DNA from: JANWLD01 sp035700225
GTDB lineage: Bacteria; Patescibacteriota; Saccharimonadia; Saccharimonadales; 2-12-FULL-41-12
DNA: 44,633 nt
Assembly: GCA_035700225.1 (NCBI GenBank)
Contig: DASSOT010000053.1
Location: 1-44,633, forward strand
Direction: 5' to 3'
A program made the translations under genes and the position numbers. This document shows, piece by piece, positions 27,282 through 35,860 of this stretch (the stretch's first letter is position 1; the number at the start of each line of letters is the position of its first letter). The notes below the pieces were generated by a model. It searched no databases and was not told the DNA's origin. It saw only the letters and a list, made by a program, of their open reading frames with translations.

Positions 27282-27304
27282 ACTTTAATTGTTATAATTA
27301 AAGT
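27282..27304. repeat. Perfect 9-base inverted repeat over the glutaredoxin promoter
   Basis: ACTTTAATT and AATTAAAGT flank GTTAT. The right half abuts the ATG at 27305, and the dyad contains TATAAT (27293-27298), 6 bases before the start. No T-run follows, so an operator is a better fit than a terminator. No convincing -35 is present. Confidence 0.6.
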
Positions 27305-27544
27305 ATGATAACTATTTATTCCACTCGCACATGCGGTTTCTGCCATGCCGCCAAACAGTATCTAAACGGACTTGGTGTAGATTATGACGAGGTCAAAGTA
27401 GACGAGATACCCGACGGACCGCAGAAACTCATAGACAAATCCGGCCAACTGGGCGTACCGGTCATTGATTTCGACGGCAACATAATAATCGGTTTCAACC
27501 GCCCGCAACTGGACCTGCTTCTGCGCGAGAAGAAACTTATCTGA
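27305..27544 (+). CDS. Glutaredoxin-like / NrdH-type redoxin
   Basis: 79 aa, thioredoxin fold. The active site CGFC is at residues 10-13, with cis-Pro in GVPVIDFDGNIIIGF and a C-terminal helix LDLLLREKKLI. Such small proteins deliver electrons to ribonucleotide reductase or reduce disulfides. The cobalamin adenosyltransferase gene follows after 4 bases, so the two are probably cotranscribed. The leaderless-type promoter overlaps a perfect dyad. Confidence 0.88.
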   Translation: MITIYSTRTCGFCHAAKQYLNGLGVDYDEVKVDEIPDGPQKLIDKSGQLGVPVIDFDGNIIIGFNRPQLDLLLREKKLI

Positions 27545-27548
27545 CACG

Positions 27549-28118
27549 ATGGCACTCGAAGATTACAAGAACAAGGAGTCAGTGGTCTTGGTCTATACCG
27601 GCGACGGCAAAGGCAAAACCAGCGCATCCCTGGGTCTGCTGGCCCGAGCTCTGGGCAACCGCTGGAGCGTAGCCTTCATCCAGTTCATAAAATACTGGGG
27701 GGTAGGCGAGCACGTATTCATCCGCGATATACAGCCTCTGTTCAAAGACCAGCTTTATTTCCACAAGGGCGGCAAAGGTTTTTACAAGGCCGGCGAGCTG
27801 AGCGCTCAGAACATCAGCGAAGAACAGCATAAGCAGGCGGCGAGGGAAACTTACGATGAGGCTCTGCGCGCGGTTAAAAGCGGCGAGTACGGCCTGGTCA
27901 TCTGTGACGAGATAAACAACGCCGTGCATGACGGCCTGATTTCGCAAAAAGAGCTGGAAAAACTGATTGATGCAAAGCATGAAAAGACCAGCCTGTGCCT
28001 TACCGGCAGGAATTTCCCGAAAAAACTGCTGGAAAAGGTCGACATCGCCACCGATATGACCAAGCTGAAACATCATTTCGACGACGGATTCTTAGCCAAC
28101 CCTGGTATTGACTTTTAG
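27549..28118 (+). CDS. cobO: Cob(I)alamin adenosyltransferase, CobA/BtuR type
   Basis: Adenosylates corrinoids with ATP to give adenosylcobalamin. 189 aa. The family-specific P-loop GDGKGKTSA is at residues 18-26, with QFIKYWGVGEH and EYGLVICDEINNAVHDGLI (Walker B-like) and LTGRNFP near the C-terminus. No corrin ring synthesis genes are in the window, so salvage is the likely use. Coupling with a glutaredoxin suggests a link to a B12-dependent enzyme such as class II ribonucleotide reductase, which is inference. Confidence 0.9.
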   Translation: MALEDYKNKESVVLVYTGDGKGKTSASLGLLARALGNRWSVAFIQFIKYWGVGEHVFIRDIQPLFKDQLYFHKGGKGFYKAGELSAQNISEEQHKQAARETYDEALRAVKSGEYGLVICDEINNAVHDGLISQKELEKLIDAKHEKTSLCLTGRNFPKKLLEKVDIATDMTKLKHHFDDGFLANPGIDF

Positions 28119-28136
28119 CGTATTTTTTGATATAAT
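28108..28136 (+). promoter_or_regulatory. Leaderless promoter of the 103-aa gene
   Basis: TTGACT, 17-base spacer, TATAAT, 6 bases, ATG at 28143. A textbook example of the window's leaderless pattern. Confidence 0.7.
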
Positions 28137-28142
28137 ATATAT

Positions 28143-28454
28143 ATGATAGCTATGCCCCTTACTACAGCCAAAACAGGCATCGAGGCGCATGATTTTTATC
28201 CTGTAGTCGAGGAAAACGTAGCCCGCGCGGAAGAATCCGTAACGGAGCTGGAGTACAGCAAGTTCACGCTTGCGCGGGCTGGCGTAGCAGTTCATCCCAC
28301 CACCGGAGAAAAACTGCCCCGTTCCATCGCAGAAGCACAGGATAGAATAACTGAAACCCTGGGAGAAAGATTCACCGATATATTTCTACGGGGCATCGTT
28401 AAAGCTTATAGCGCGCCTACGGACACCCGCGGGCCGTCAGGCGGGTTGGGCTAG
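28143..28454 (+). CDS. Hypothetical protein, 103 aa
   Basis: Not recognised. Soluble and mildly acidic, with a predicted helix around residues 22-44 (VEENVARAEESVTELEYSK), then AGVAVHPTTGEKLPRSIAEAQ. The C-terminus is Gly/Pro-rich. Its stop directly abuts the ATG of the kinase-like gene, so the two form an operon from one strong promoter. Confidence 0.7.
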   Translation: MIAMPLTTAKTGIEAHDFYPVVEENVARAEESVTELEYSKFTLARAGVAVHPTTGEKLPRSIAEAQDRITETLGERFTDIFLRGIVKAYSAPTDTRGPSGGLG

Positions 28455-28973
28455 ATGAGCAAACCTACCCTGTATCTGATGCTCGGTTATCCGGGCGCAG
28501 GCAAGACTACCGTTTCTGAATTCATTACCAAGGTTACAGGCGCAGTTCATCTTAACAGCGACCAGTTCCGATTGCGCATGTTCCGCAATCCGCTCAATAT
28601 AACCGAGGCGGATCATGAAAACATGTACAAGATGCTCGACCACATCACCGAACGCACCCTGAAAAGCGGTAAAAGCGTCATCTATGACGCCAATCTTAAC
28701 CGCTACAGCCACCGCAAGGAAAAGTACGATATTGCCAAGCGCACCGGTACGAATGCGAAGCTGGTCTGGGTAAGAACTGATGCCGAGGAAGCCAGAAAAA
28801 GAGCCACCGTGGAAGCTTCACAGCACCCGGGGCACCGGCCTTTCGGCAATATGGACCCGGAAATCTTTGAAAGGCTTGTCCGAGAGATAGAACCGCCCGA
28901 AAAGAATGAGCCTGCGATAATCATAGACGGCAACAAGATAAGCGAAGAAGAAGTCAAAAGGGCTTTGGGCTAA
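28455..28973 (+). CDS. P-loop kinase-like protein (AAA_33 family)
   Basis: 172 aa. Walker A GYPGAGKTT at residues 11-19, then HLNSDQFRLRMF (substrate Asp after strand 2), VIYDANLNRYSHR, and a lid-like RKRATVEASQHPGHRPFG. This matches small predicted kinases related to polynucleotide and zeta-type kinases. The substrate is unknown. No antitoxin-like partner is obvious, although the 103-aa protein upstream is cotranscribed. The 3' end overlaps the convergent glycosyltransferase by 4 bases. Confidence 0.8.
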   Translation: MSKPTLYLMLGYPGAGKTTVSEFITKVTGAVHLNSDQFRLRMFRNPLNITEADHENMYKMLDHITERTLKSGKSVIYDANLNRYSHRKEKYDIAKRTGTNAKLVWVRTDAEEARKRATVEASQHPGHRPFGNMDPEIFERLVREIEPPEKNEPAIIIDGNKISEEEVKRALG

Positions 28974-29821
28974 TCGCCCGTAACCAGATACGCTAGCCTG
29001 TCCAGAAACATCCTGACGCGGGGTATGCTACTGATTGGCCGAAAAATGTAATAGTCTGCGAATATCAACGGTCCGGCTAAAAGTACGGAGCTCCATGCCA
29101 AGCCGAACATGGCCGTAACAAGCCCGCTTCGACGGAAAGAAAAGGTGCGGACCGAGCGGAATTCATACTTCAATGTCCTGATGGGCGATTTATGTATCGA
29201 CCTGTAGGAAATCTGCACGTCTATGTCCTTCATGTTTTTAATCCGGCCTTGTTCTGCCAGACAAAAGGAAAGATCATAATCTTCCCAGATATCATCACGT
29301 AGCAACAGCTTGTCTTTTATGGACGGCCAGGCACTGCGCCTGAATGCGCAATTCGAGCCCCACATCAGCGGATGCCCGGCAAAAAAGCTGGAAAGCCTGA
29401 AGTATGTGTTGAATATGAACTGTCCGGCCTCGGGGAAGGATACGTCATAAGCTTTGCCGCTTCCGTTTATGGCAACCGTCGTATCCGGTTCGTTTTCAAA
29501 ATGCGATAGCACGCGTTCTACCCAGTCTTCCGGCAATATAGTGTCGGCGTCTATCCTGCCGATTATGCCGCCCCTGGCCAGGCCGAAGCCCGTGTGCTGG
29601 GCATACGACTGGTGCTGGCGTTTTTCCCTGACCAGCCTTACGAAATCGTATTTTTTCGCTATCCTCGGCGTAGCGTCGGTAGAATTATTGTCAACTACTA
29701 TTACTTCCAGGGGTTTTACCGTCTGTTCCGCTATCGAATCCAGGCAATCCGCCAGATAGTCTTCCTCGTTGTAAACTGGTATGATAATCGAAAGCGCATA
29801 AGCTTTTTGTTTTGCACCCAT
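28970..29821 (-). CDS. GT2-family glycosyltransferase, membrane-associated
   Basis: 283 aa. GT-A fold: SIIIPVYNEEDYL at residues 11-23, VVDNNSTDATPRIA, and metal-binding DAD at 91-93 in RIDADTILPEDW. WEDYDLSFCLAEQGRI gives the ED motif of the acceptor loop. A hydrophobic segment at about 236-260 (VTAMFGLAWSSVLLAGPLIF) would attach it to the membrane. Likely role is transfer of a sugar to a lipid carrier or cell-envelope glycan. Confidence 0.88.
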   Translation of the reverse strand: MGAKQKAYALSIIIPVYNEEDYLADCLDSIAEQTVKPLEVIVVDNNSTDATPRIAKKYDFVRLVREKRQHQSYAQHTGFGLARGGIIGRIDADTILPEDWVERVLSHFENEPDTTVAINGSGKAYDVSFPEAGQFIFNTYFRLSSFFAGHPLMWGSNCAFRRSAWPSIKDKLLLRDDIWEDYDLSFCLAEQGRIKNMKDIDVQISYRSIHKSPIRTLKYEFRSVRTFSFRRSGLVTAMFGLAWSSVLLAGPLIFADYYIFRPISSIPRVRMFLDRLAYLVTGD

Positions 29822-29828
29822 TAGTCCA

Positions 29829-29834
29829 ATATTA
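29829..29834 (-). promoter_or_regulatory. Extended -10 of the glycosyltransferase gene
   Basis: TGCTAATAT on the minus strand (extended TGn form), ending 7 bases before ATG 29821. No -35 at 17 bases, consistent with an extended -10 promoter. Confidence 0.5.
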
Positions 29835-29851
29835 GCAAATAAACGTCAAAG

Positions 29852-31003
29852 ATGCCGAAAAATAAGCATAAATCCTTCAAAAATTTCTTTGCCCGACTGA
29901 ACGTGTTTTTGGACTGGCTTGGCCTGGCCATACCCAGGAGCAGGTGGGGCAGAGGCTTGCTGATAACATTCGCTTCTCTTTTGGTAGTCTCCGTAGCCGG
30001 TATGTACGGTATAGCCCGCTGGTACATCGCCAAGCATTCGCATGAACCGCTGGTAATCGGCGCTACGTTCGTACCTGACTATGCCCGAGGTTTCGGCGTG
30101 GACCCGCAGGAAACGCTGGATGCGGTCATAAAAGACCTGGGTATTAAAAGGCTCCGCCTGGTCAGCTACTGGAACGACGGTGAGCCTTCGCCGGGCAAGT
30201 ATGATTTTTCCGACCTGGACTGGCAATTCAAAATGGCCGAGGAAAACAACGTACAGGTCACGTTAGCCCTGGGCCTGCGCCAACCCAGATGGCCGGAATG
30301 CCACATGCCGGATTGGGCCGCCTCGCAACCTAAGGATGTCTGGGCAAAAGAGCTCAAGGTCTACATGGGCAAAGTCATCGACAGATACAAAGACAGCCCG
30401 TCACTTGTAAGCTACCAGCTGGAGAACGAATATTTTCTGAATGTGTTCGGGCGCTGCACCGACTTCAGCCGGGACCGGCTGGTTGATGAATTCAACTTCG
30501 TAAAATCAAAGGATTCCAGCAAACCTTTGATAGTGACGCGCAGTAACAACGCGGTGCCCAGCTGGCCTATCGGACAGCCCAGAGCGGATATCAACGGCGC
30601 CTCCATCTATAAAAGAGTGTGGGACAAGACCGTAACCAACCGCTACTTCGAATATCCGATACCGGCGTGGTTCTATGCCTTTTTGGCCGGTGGGGAAGAG
30701 CTGAGCACGGGCCACAACACCTTCATACACGAGCTACAGGCCGAAGCCTGGTTGCCTGACAGCACGGGCTACGGCAAGACCATACCGAAGATGAATGACG
30801 TAGAGTCCATACCGGAACAAAACAAATCGCTGAACGCAGACAATCTAGGTCCCCGGTTCGACTACGGCGTGGGCACCGGCATGCGCACCATGGACCTCTG
30901 GGGCGTTGAATGGTGGTACTGGCGCAAAGTGAAGGCGAATGACCCAAGTCTGTGGAACATCGGTAAAGCCAAGATTGCCCAGTACGACGGTACCGTCAAC
31001 TAG
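29852..31003 (+). CDS. Membrane-anchored clan GH-A glycoside hydrolase
   Basis: 383 aa. A short basic N-terminus and one TM helix (about 35-56, GLLITFASLLVVSVAGMYGI) place the catalytic domain outside. The domain looks like a TIM-barrel clan A hydrolase (GH42/GH5/GH39-like): FVPDYARGFGVDPQETL, KRLRLVSYWNDGEPSPGKYDF, an acid/base Glu193 in SYQLENEYF, and a probable nucleophile Glu298 in LQAEAW. Substrate is unknown. Divergent from the glycosyltransferase gene; the two may act on the same envelope glycan. Confidence 0.8.
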   Translation: MPKNKHKSFKNFFARLNVFLDWLGLAIPRSRWGRGLLITFASLLVVSVAGMYGIARWYIAKHSHEPLVIGATFVPDYARGFGVDPQETLDAVIKDLGIKRLRLVSYWNDGEPSPGKYDFSDLDWQFKMAEENNVQVTLALGLRQPRWPECHMPDWAASQPKDVWAKELKVYMGKVIDRYKDSPSLVSYQLENEYFLNVFGRCTDFSRDRLVDEFNFVKSKDSSKPLIVTRSNNAVPSWPIGQPRADINGASIYKRVWDKTVTNRYFEYPIPAWFYAFLAGGEELSTGHNTFIHELQAEAWLPDSTGYGKTIPKMNDVESIPEQNKSLNADNLGPRFDYGVGTGMRTMDLWGVEWWYWRKVKANDPSLWNIGKAKIAQYDGTVN

Positions 31004-32001
31004 CCGTTCAATCCGCGATTTGCCATAGCGGCGTGCAATACCACATTGTCGCCGGAAGCATGGCCGAAAAAGCCTTCGCCCGCGTAATGTTCAAGCTCAA
31101 TCCCGCCCAAAAGCTCAAGCGGAACCGTGTTAGGGTCAAAAAGCTTGCTTCCTTCTATGTAACCTATTTTGACGTTTTCTGGGCCTATCTGCCTGACAGC
31201 CCGTCTTATAAGGTAATCTGCTGAACCGGTCATGCTTCTCACGTCTTTAAGGTTGCCGGGGTTCGCGTTCGTCAAGGCGAATTTTACGAAGTCCTTATTA
31301 AGCTCGCCGGGGCGCATTATCTTGTGCAGAGCGGGGATGTTCGAAGCTTTGGCCGCTCCGCTGACGTCCGCTCCCGATGTCATGAAGTCCAGCCCAAGCC
31401 TTACGAAGCCTCTGCCTTCTTCGCTGGGCGTTTCATCGGCGTTAACCTTCTTGACTTCCAGGATATAAGAACCCGCCGCCGCAAGCCCCAGAGCAGACCG
31501 CCCGGCCTTTGAATATCCGCTGGCCAGTATGCTTCTCAAACCGAGCTCGCCTGCTACGGATTCCAGAGCCGTCATCTGCGTTTCGGCAATCGGCATGGCA
31601 TTCCCTGCGTTCATTTTCTGTATGTCGCTGTCCGTGTAACGATGCGTATTGTGGCGGAATCCGTCATCCGGAAAGACGATTATTCTCGAATTTGGTGCCG
31701 TTATCTGTTGTAAAAGCTTGGCCCTTATGAAGTGCTGTGGGCTCCAGCCGTTTTTGTGCGGCAGGCCCAGAGTAAGCGTGCGTTCCTCGTCAACTTCTAC
31801 GCCCTTATCAGGCTCCACGACTACCAAGGAAGTAGCCCGCTCACCCAAGTCGATGACCCTTTCCCCGGGCATCTGGCCAAGCACGTCTTCTACGCTCATC
31901 GCACCCCACCTATGCAGGGTGTCGGAAGCCTGCTCCATAAAGTCCGGACTTAGCAGGTCGCCGGCGCTCAATTCTCTTTGGTATGCCTCGTATAAAGCCA
32001 T
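31000..32001 (-). CDS. Alpha/beta-hydrolase-like protein
   Basis: 333 aa from ATG 32001; a frame starting at 32085 is rejected because it would begin upstream of the promoter. A nucleophile-elbow-like SGYSKAGRSA has Ser164, followed by the usual small-residue helix. A late His in GEGFFGHASGDN could complete a triad, and the preceding strand RSILA fits the fold. The first ~100 residues are unlike known hydrolases. The stop overlaps the convergent hydrolase stop (CTAG at 31000-31003). Confidence 0.65.
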   Translation of the reverse strand: MALYEAYQRELSAGDLLSPDFMEQASDTLHRWGAMSVEDVLGQMPGERVIDLGERATSLVVVEPDKGVEVDEERTLTLGLPHKNGWSPQHFIRAKLLQQITAPNSRIIVFPDDGFRHNTHRYTDSDIQKMNAGNAMPIAETQMTALESVAGELGLRSILASGYSKAGRSALGLAAAGSYILEVKKVNADETPSEEGRGFVRLGLDFMTSGADVSGAAKASNIPALHKIMRPGELNKDFVKFALTNANPGNLKDVRSMTGSADYLIRRAVRQIGPENVKIGYIEGSKLFDPNTVPLELLGGIELEHYAGEGFFGHASGDNVVLHAAMANRGLNG

Positions 32002-32011
32002 TATGATGTAT

Positions 32012-32040
32012 ATTATAACATCTATTGTAATTTTCATCAA
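32012..32040 (-). promoter_or_regulatory. Promoter of the alpha/beta-hydrolase-like gene
   Basis: On the minus strand: TTGATG (32040-32035), 17-base spacer, TATAAT (32017-32012), 10 bases before ATG 32001, so the leader would be about 3 bases. Confidence 0.6.
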
Positions 32041-32051
32041 GATAAACGATA

Positions 32052-32525
32052 ATGTTTGAAGTGAGCAAGAAGTCAAAGAAACCACCGGTAAAGACTATTT
32101 CCAACAGACGGGCAAGTTACGATTACGAGCTCGGCGACTCTCTTATTGCCGGAATTTCCTTGACGGGCAAGGAGACCAAGTCTCTGAGGCTGGGCCACGG
32201 CCACCTGAAAGGCGCTTACGTGACCGTAAAAAACGGCGAACTGTGGCTGATAAACGCTACCGTGACCAGCGCCAACGGATACACAATACCGCCGGAAGAC
32301 CAGACCCGCCCGCGCAAACTCCTGGTAAAAAAGAGGGAACTGAACGCTCTTTTGAAGGCAAAGGACGAGGGCATGACTATTGTGCCCCTGGATCTTCTGA
32401 CAAAAAGTAGATATATAAAGCTCAGGATATCCGCCGGGAAAGGCAAAAAGCGCTACGACAAGCGCCAGACTATCAAGAAGCGCGATGTTGAACGCGAAGT
32501 GAACCGAGCGCTGAAATCCCGCTAG
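32052..32525 (+). CDS. smpB: SmpB, tmRNA-binding protein
   Basis: Partner of tmRNA in trans-translation rescue of stalled ribosomes. 157 aa. Family marks: TISNRRASYDYEL, the RNA-binding SLTGKETKSLRLGHGHLKGAYV, RPRKLLVKKREL and the C-terminal GKKRYDKRQTIKKRDVEREV, with a basic tail. No tmRNA gene is found in the window. Divergent from the alpha/beta-hydrolase-like gene. Confidence 0.95.
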   Translation: MFEVSKKSKKPPVKTISNRRASYDYELGDSLIAGISLTGKETKSLRLGHGHLKGAYVTVKNGELWLINATVTSANGYTIPPEDQTRPRKLLVKKRELNALLKAKDEGMTIVPLDLLTKSRYIKLRISAGKGKKRYDKRQTIKKRDVEREVNRALKSR

Positions 32526-32597
32526 AGCTAGTTAGAAAAACCTCGTTAAAAATTTAGCCATAATAACTGAACCCGGTAACTTCAACATAAATACGCC

Positions 32598-32637
32598 CAT
32601 ATTACGCGCGATAGCGTAAAATATGAACGCATTTTAC
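32598..32637. promoter_or_regulatory. Overlapping alternative hairpins between smpB and the kinase gene
   Basis: Stem 1 pairs 32598-32607 with 32614-32625 (six G/C and A/T pairs, AA bulge, four more; loop GCGATA). Stem 2 pairs GTAAAAT 32616-32622 with ATTTTAC 32631-32637. They share bases, so only one can form. The gap between convergent genes suggests termination; the remaining 32526-32597 holds nothing else that I can identify. Confidence 0.4.
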
Positions 32638-32659
32638 AGGGGTGGGTTTATGAATTGGT

Positions 32660-34099
32660 TTAGTTTTCGGGGTTCGTTTGCGGGTTGTTGACGGGCAGAT
32701 AAGCGGTAAAGGTCGAGCCTTTGCCCAGTTCGCTTTCGGCTTCCACCTTGCCGCCATGTTCTTCTATTATCAGCTTGCTCAGGTACAAGCCTATACCGAT
32801 GCCTTCATAATCATAGCTGAGCGTACTGGTGCCTCTATGAAATTTCGTAAACAGTTTCGGCATTTCTGATTTGCTGATACCCACTCCGGTGTCGCTTACT
32901 TTGAACACGACATTGCCACTCTCGACGCGGCTTTCTATCGTTATAGTTCCACCCGCTTTGGTGAACTTGATGGCATTGTCTATAAGGTTGCCTAGAGCAC
33001 TGCGCATATTGGCCGCACTCAGTTCCATCTTTACATCTTCAGGTATTTCGCTGGTGAATTCCCATTTCAGCCCCTTCTTGGTGGCAAGCAGGCCGAACTC
33101 CTTATCCATAGCATTGATAAACTTCGTCATCTGCGTGGTATCTTTGTGGGTTATCGTCTTACCAGCCTCCAGAGTAGAGATGGTCAGGACGTTCTCTGCC
33201 AACAGGTGCAATCTTACGACGCTCTCCTGTATGGTGCTGATGATATTCTTCAATTCGTCAGATGAATCTACGTCTTTGGCCAGGTCTATGTAGCCCTGGA
33301 TAATGGTTATGGGCGTGCGCAGATTATGCGAGGCTATCATCATGAATTCGCTTTTCATCTTGTCCAGCTCGCGCAGTTTGACGATATCGGCCTTCAAATA
33401 GTCCGCCATTTTCTCGACAGATGAGGCCAGGTCGCCTATCTCGTCATTTCTACCAGTAGCTACCTGGTGGTCGTAATCGCCCGAGCTTATGATATTCGCC
33501 GACTCGCTGACTTTTCGAAGCGGCCTTATAAAAAGATGGCTGAGCAAAAGGCTCGTGCCTACTATGCTTACTATCAAAATAACTGCGCCGGCATACAATA
33601 TCAGGCTCACCACATCTTTCAGGTTTTGTTCGGCACGGTTGGTCGATAACTGATACACCACCGAATATCTATGCGCACCAGACTCTTCAAAGTAGGGCTG
33701 TACGGCCTTGATTATGTAGCCTTTTTCGTTCTTTACATATACAGCGTCGAAGGAGGCCGCCAGTTTCTGCTCCAACGGTGGGCCCTGTTCCTTGCTTGTG
33801 TTGTTATAAAGCTCGGTTCCGTCCACAGAAACCACGCTTATGGACGTAAGATCAGGGTCAAGCTCCAAAAAATTATTAACCTGCTGGGTAATCCTGATAC
33901 GCCCTGAATCCTTGTATACGGCAAAGGTATTGCCGATAGGCTTCGTAGCCAATGCCGCAAATGATTTGGTCTGCTCATTTTGGCTGGTTCTCAACCTGAC
34001 GGTATTCTGGCGTACCAGCATGTAGGCTATGAAGGTGAATATCAATATAAGCGATAAGCTGACCGCGGCTATAACTTTGATGCGTATACTAAAGCGCAT
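32660..34099 (-). CDS. Membrane sensor histidine kinase
   Basis: 479 aa. TM1 (about 9-29), an extracellular sensor region (30-162), TM2 (163-188), HAMP (188-240), a HisKA domain with phosphoacceptor His258 in MIASHNLRTPITIIQGY, and an HATPase domain with N box LGNLIDNAIKFTKAGG, DTGVGIS and GIGIGLYLSK. No response regulator is adjacent. The ATG is 12 bases after the solute-binding-protein stop with AAGGG close by, so the two are cotranscribed and the kinase may read the occupancy of that protein. Confidence 0.93.
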   Translation of the reverse strand: MRFSIRIKVIAAVSLSLILIFTFIAYMLVRQNTVRLRTSQNEQTKSFAALATKPIGNTFAVYKDSGRIRITQQVNNFLELDPDLTSISVVSVDGTELYNNTSKEQGPPLEQKLAASFDAVYVKNEKGYIIKAVQPYFEESGAHRYSVVYQLSTNRAEQNLKDVVSLILYAGAVILIVSIVGTSLLLSHLFIRPLRKVSESANIISSGDYDHQVATGRNDEIGDLASSVEKMADYLKADIVKLRELDKMKSEFMMIASHNLRTPITIIQGYIDLAKDVDSSDELKNIISTIQESVVRLHLLAENVLTISTLEAGKTITHKDTTQMTKFINAMDKEFGLLATKKGLKWEFTSEIPEDVKMELSAANMRSALGNLIDNAIKFTKAGGTITIESRVESGNVVFKVSDTGVGISKSEMPKLFTKFHRGTSTLSYDYEGIGIGLYLSKLIIEEHGGKVEAESELGKGSTFTAYLPVNNPQTNPEN

Positions 34100-34111
34100 A
34101 GCCCTTTTTCG

Positions 34112-35830
34112 TTACTTCTGTTGCACTTTGTAGAAATAGACTGATATGTATGAGCTGGGCATATCCTGGGTTATCTTGTAGTCCTTATCCATAAGCCACA
34201 GATTGTCTTCGGTGCTAAGCGGCACGACAGGGATGTCCTTATCCAGAATCAGGGCGGCATCCTGCAGAAGTTTCAAGCGGGTCGCCGGGTCGATAGTGGC
34301 TCCGGCTTTGTCCAAAGTCTGATAAAACTCAGGGTTTTTATAATATGCCTCAGAGATAGTGGTCCGGAAGATATCAAGACCGTCCAAGGTGTCACTGGAG
34401 TAGTCCACGGTGTACATTTCAGGCTTACCGGATAAGAAGTAATCTATGAATTCATCAAAATCATTATGCTGGTCTATCTTCAGGGTTATGCCAGCTTTTT
34501 TTAGCTGACTTACGAACTCGTTCGTAGACTTATCCGTATCCGAGGTAGAAAATGTCAGGGTTACTCCATCAGGATAACCGGCTTCTTTCAATAGCTTCCT
34601 GGCCTTCTCGGTATTCTGTTCATACGGTGCAATCGCCGGGTTATACCCTGGTATGGATTCAGGAATCATCTGGCTTAGCGGCGTCACTTCATTATCGCGG
34701 GCCCGTCCTATAGCCAAAGGGTCTAGGGCGTAGCGTATCGCTTCGCGTACTTTCTTCTTCTGCAGAGGACCTTCCCTTACAGTGTTGAAGGCAATGAAAT
34801 GCACATCAGGTTCGACGGACACGAATTTATATGCGCCTTTCTCAGTGTCAGCCCGCTCCGGAGAAACCGTGCCTATGATATTGTATTTGCCATCATCAAA
34901 AGCTTTTATCAGTGCGTCTACGCTCTTTTCACTGCCAAAGCTAAGCTCGCGGGTTTTCGGCTTTCCTCCGTGATAATTATCAAAAGCGGCCAGCTGTACC
35001 TCTGTGTGACTGGTCTTTGTACCGGGCTTCACGTAGTAGGGGCCTGTTCCAGCCATGCTCGGGTCCTGGCCCTTGGGCAGTTCATCGTCGATTATGTATA
35101 GAAAAGCTAGCCTATTCAGCAGGGTAGGGTCGGCGTCCGTGGTAGCTATCCTTACCTTATCGGGCCCTATGACTTCCACCGATGATATGGTGCTGGCGAA
35201 CGTATCAGCCAGATCAGACTTGCTTGTTATCACCTTGTCCAAGCTGTATTTAACATCTTTTGCAGTAACCGTGTTGCCGTCATGGAATTTGATATTTTTA
35301 TTGATGGTAAATACCCATGTCTTGCTGTCGGGGTTGCTCCAATCCGTCGCCAAAGCAGGCACTATCTTGCTTCTGTTCTCATAACGCACTAGTCCTTCAA
35401 ATATCTGCGCATTGACCAGAAAGCTGTATTCATTGGTGCCCATATCCGGGTAAAGACTGCCATAGTCAACCTCTTCCAAGCCTATGCTAAGGCTTGGTAT
35501 GTCCTTGCTCTCCCGCTTGACCGCGGCGGTGCTGTCTGATTCTTCGTTATAAAACTTCTGGTAAGCGAACCATCCGCCTACTGCGAGTATTGCTATCACC
35601 AGCAGAGTGATGAGTACTTTGCGCCAGCGTCTTTTCGGTTTCTGGTTGTTAGATATCACTTGGGGGATATCAGGGCGCGCCATCGGCCTCTGTTCTTGCT
35701 GGGGCTGTGGTGCCTGTGGCTGGCTGGAGGATGGCTGGGTAGAACCGAACCTGTTGGGGTCGGGCGGCGGCTGTGTCTCCGGAATGTTAGGTCTATTGGT
35801 AAATTGATTATCCGGATTTGAATTGTCCAT
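34112..35830 (-). CDS. TM-anchored family 5 (peptide-type) solute-binding protein
   Basis: 572 aa. Residues 1-65 are Pro/Gln/Asn-rich and cytosolic, a basic KPKRRWRK precedes one TM helix (71-90), and the rest is an extracellular SBP_bac_5 domain: LVRYENRSKIVPALATDW, TWVFTINKNIKFHDG, VTAKDVKYSLDKV, KKVREAIRYALD. There is no lipobox and no permease or ATPase gene nearby, which is unusual for the family. The operon with a sensor kinase suggests a sensing role. The ATG lies about 30 bases from the -10, with no strong ribosome-binding site. Confidence 0.88.
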   Translation of the reverse strand: MDNSNPDNQFTNRPNIPETQPPPDPNRFGSTQPSSSQPQAPQPQQEQRPMARPDIPQVISNNQKPKRRWRKVLITLLVIAILAVGGWFAYQKFYNEESDSTAAVKRESKDIPSLSIGLEEVDYGSLYPDMGTNEYSFLVNAQIFEGLVRYENRSKIVPALATDWSNPDSKTWVFTINKNIKFHDGNTVTAKDVKYSLDKVITSKSDLADTFASTISSVEVIGPDKVRIATTDADPTLLNRLAFLYIIDDELPKGQDPSMAGTGPYYVKPGTKTSHTEVQLAAFDNYHGGKPKTRELSFGSEKSVDALIKAFDDGKYNIIGTVSPERADTEKGAYKFVSVEPDVHFIAFNTVREGPLQKKKVREAIRYALDPLAIGRARDNEVTPLSQMIPESIPGYNPAIAPYEQNTEKARKLLKEAGYPDGVTLTFSTSDTDKSTNEFVSQLKKAGITLKIDQHNDFDEFIDYFLSGKPEMYTVDYSSDTLDGLDIFRTTISEAYYKNPEFYQTLDKAGATIDPATRLKLLQDAALILDKDIPVVPLSTEDNLWLMDKDYKITQDMPSSYISVYFYKVQQK

Positions 35831-35860
35831 ATTTTTTTCGCTTAAGTTTATCTTACCTTA

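Noticed and set aside
28966..28982. GGGC/GCCC hairpin at the convergent gene ends as a terminator
   Set aside because: Only four pairs and no T-run on either side.
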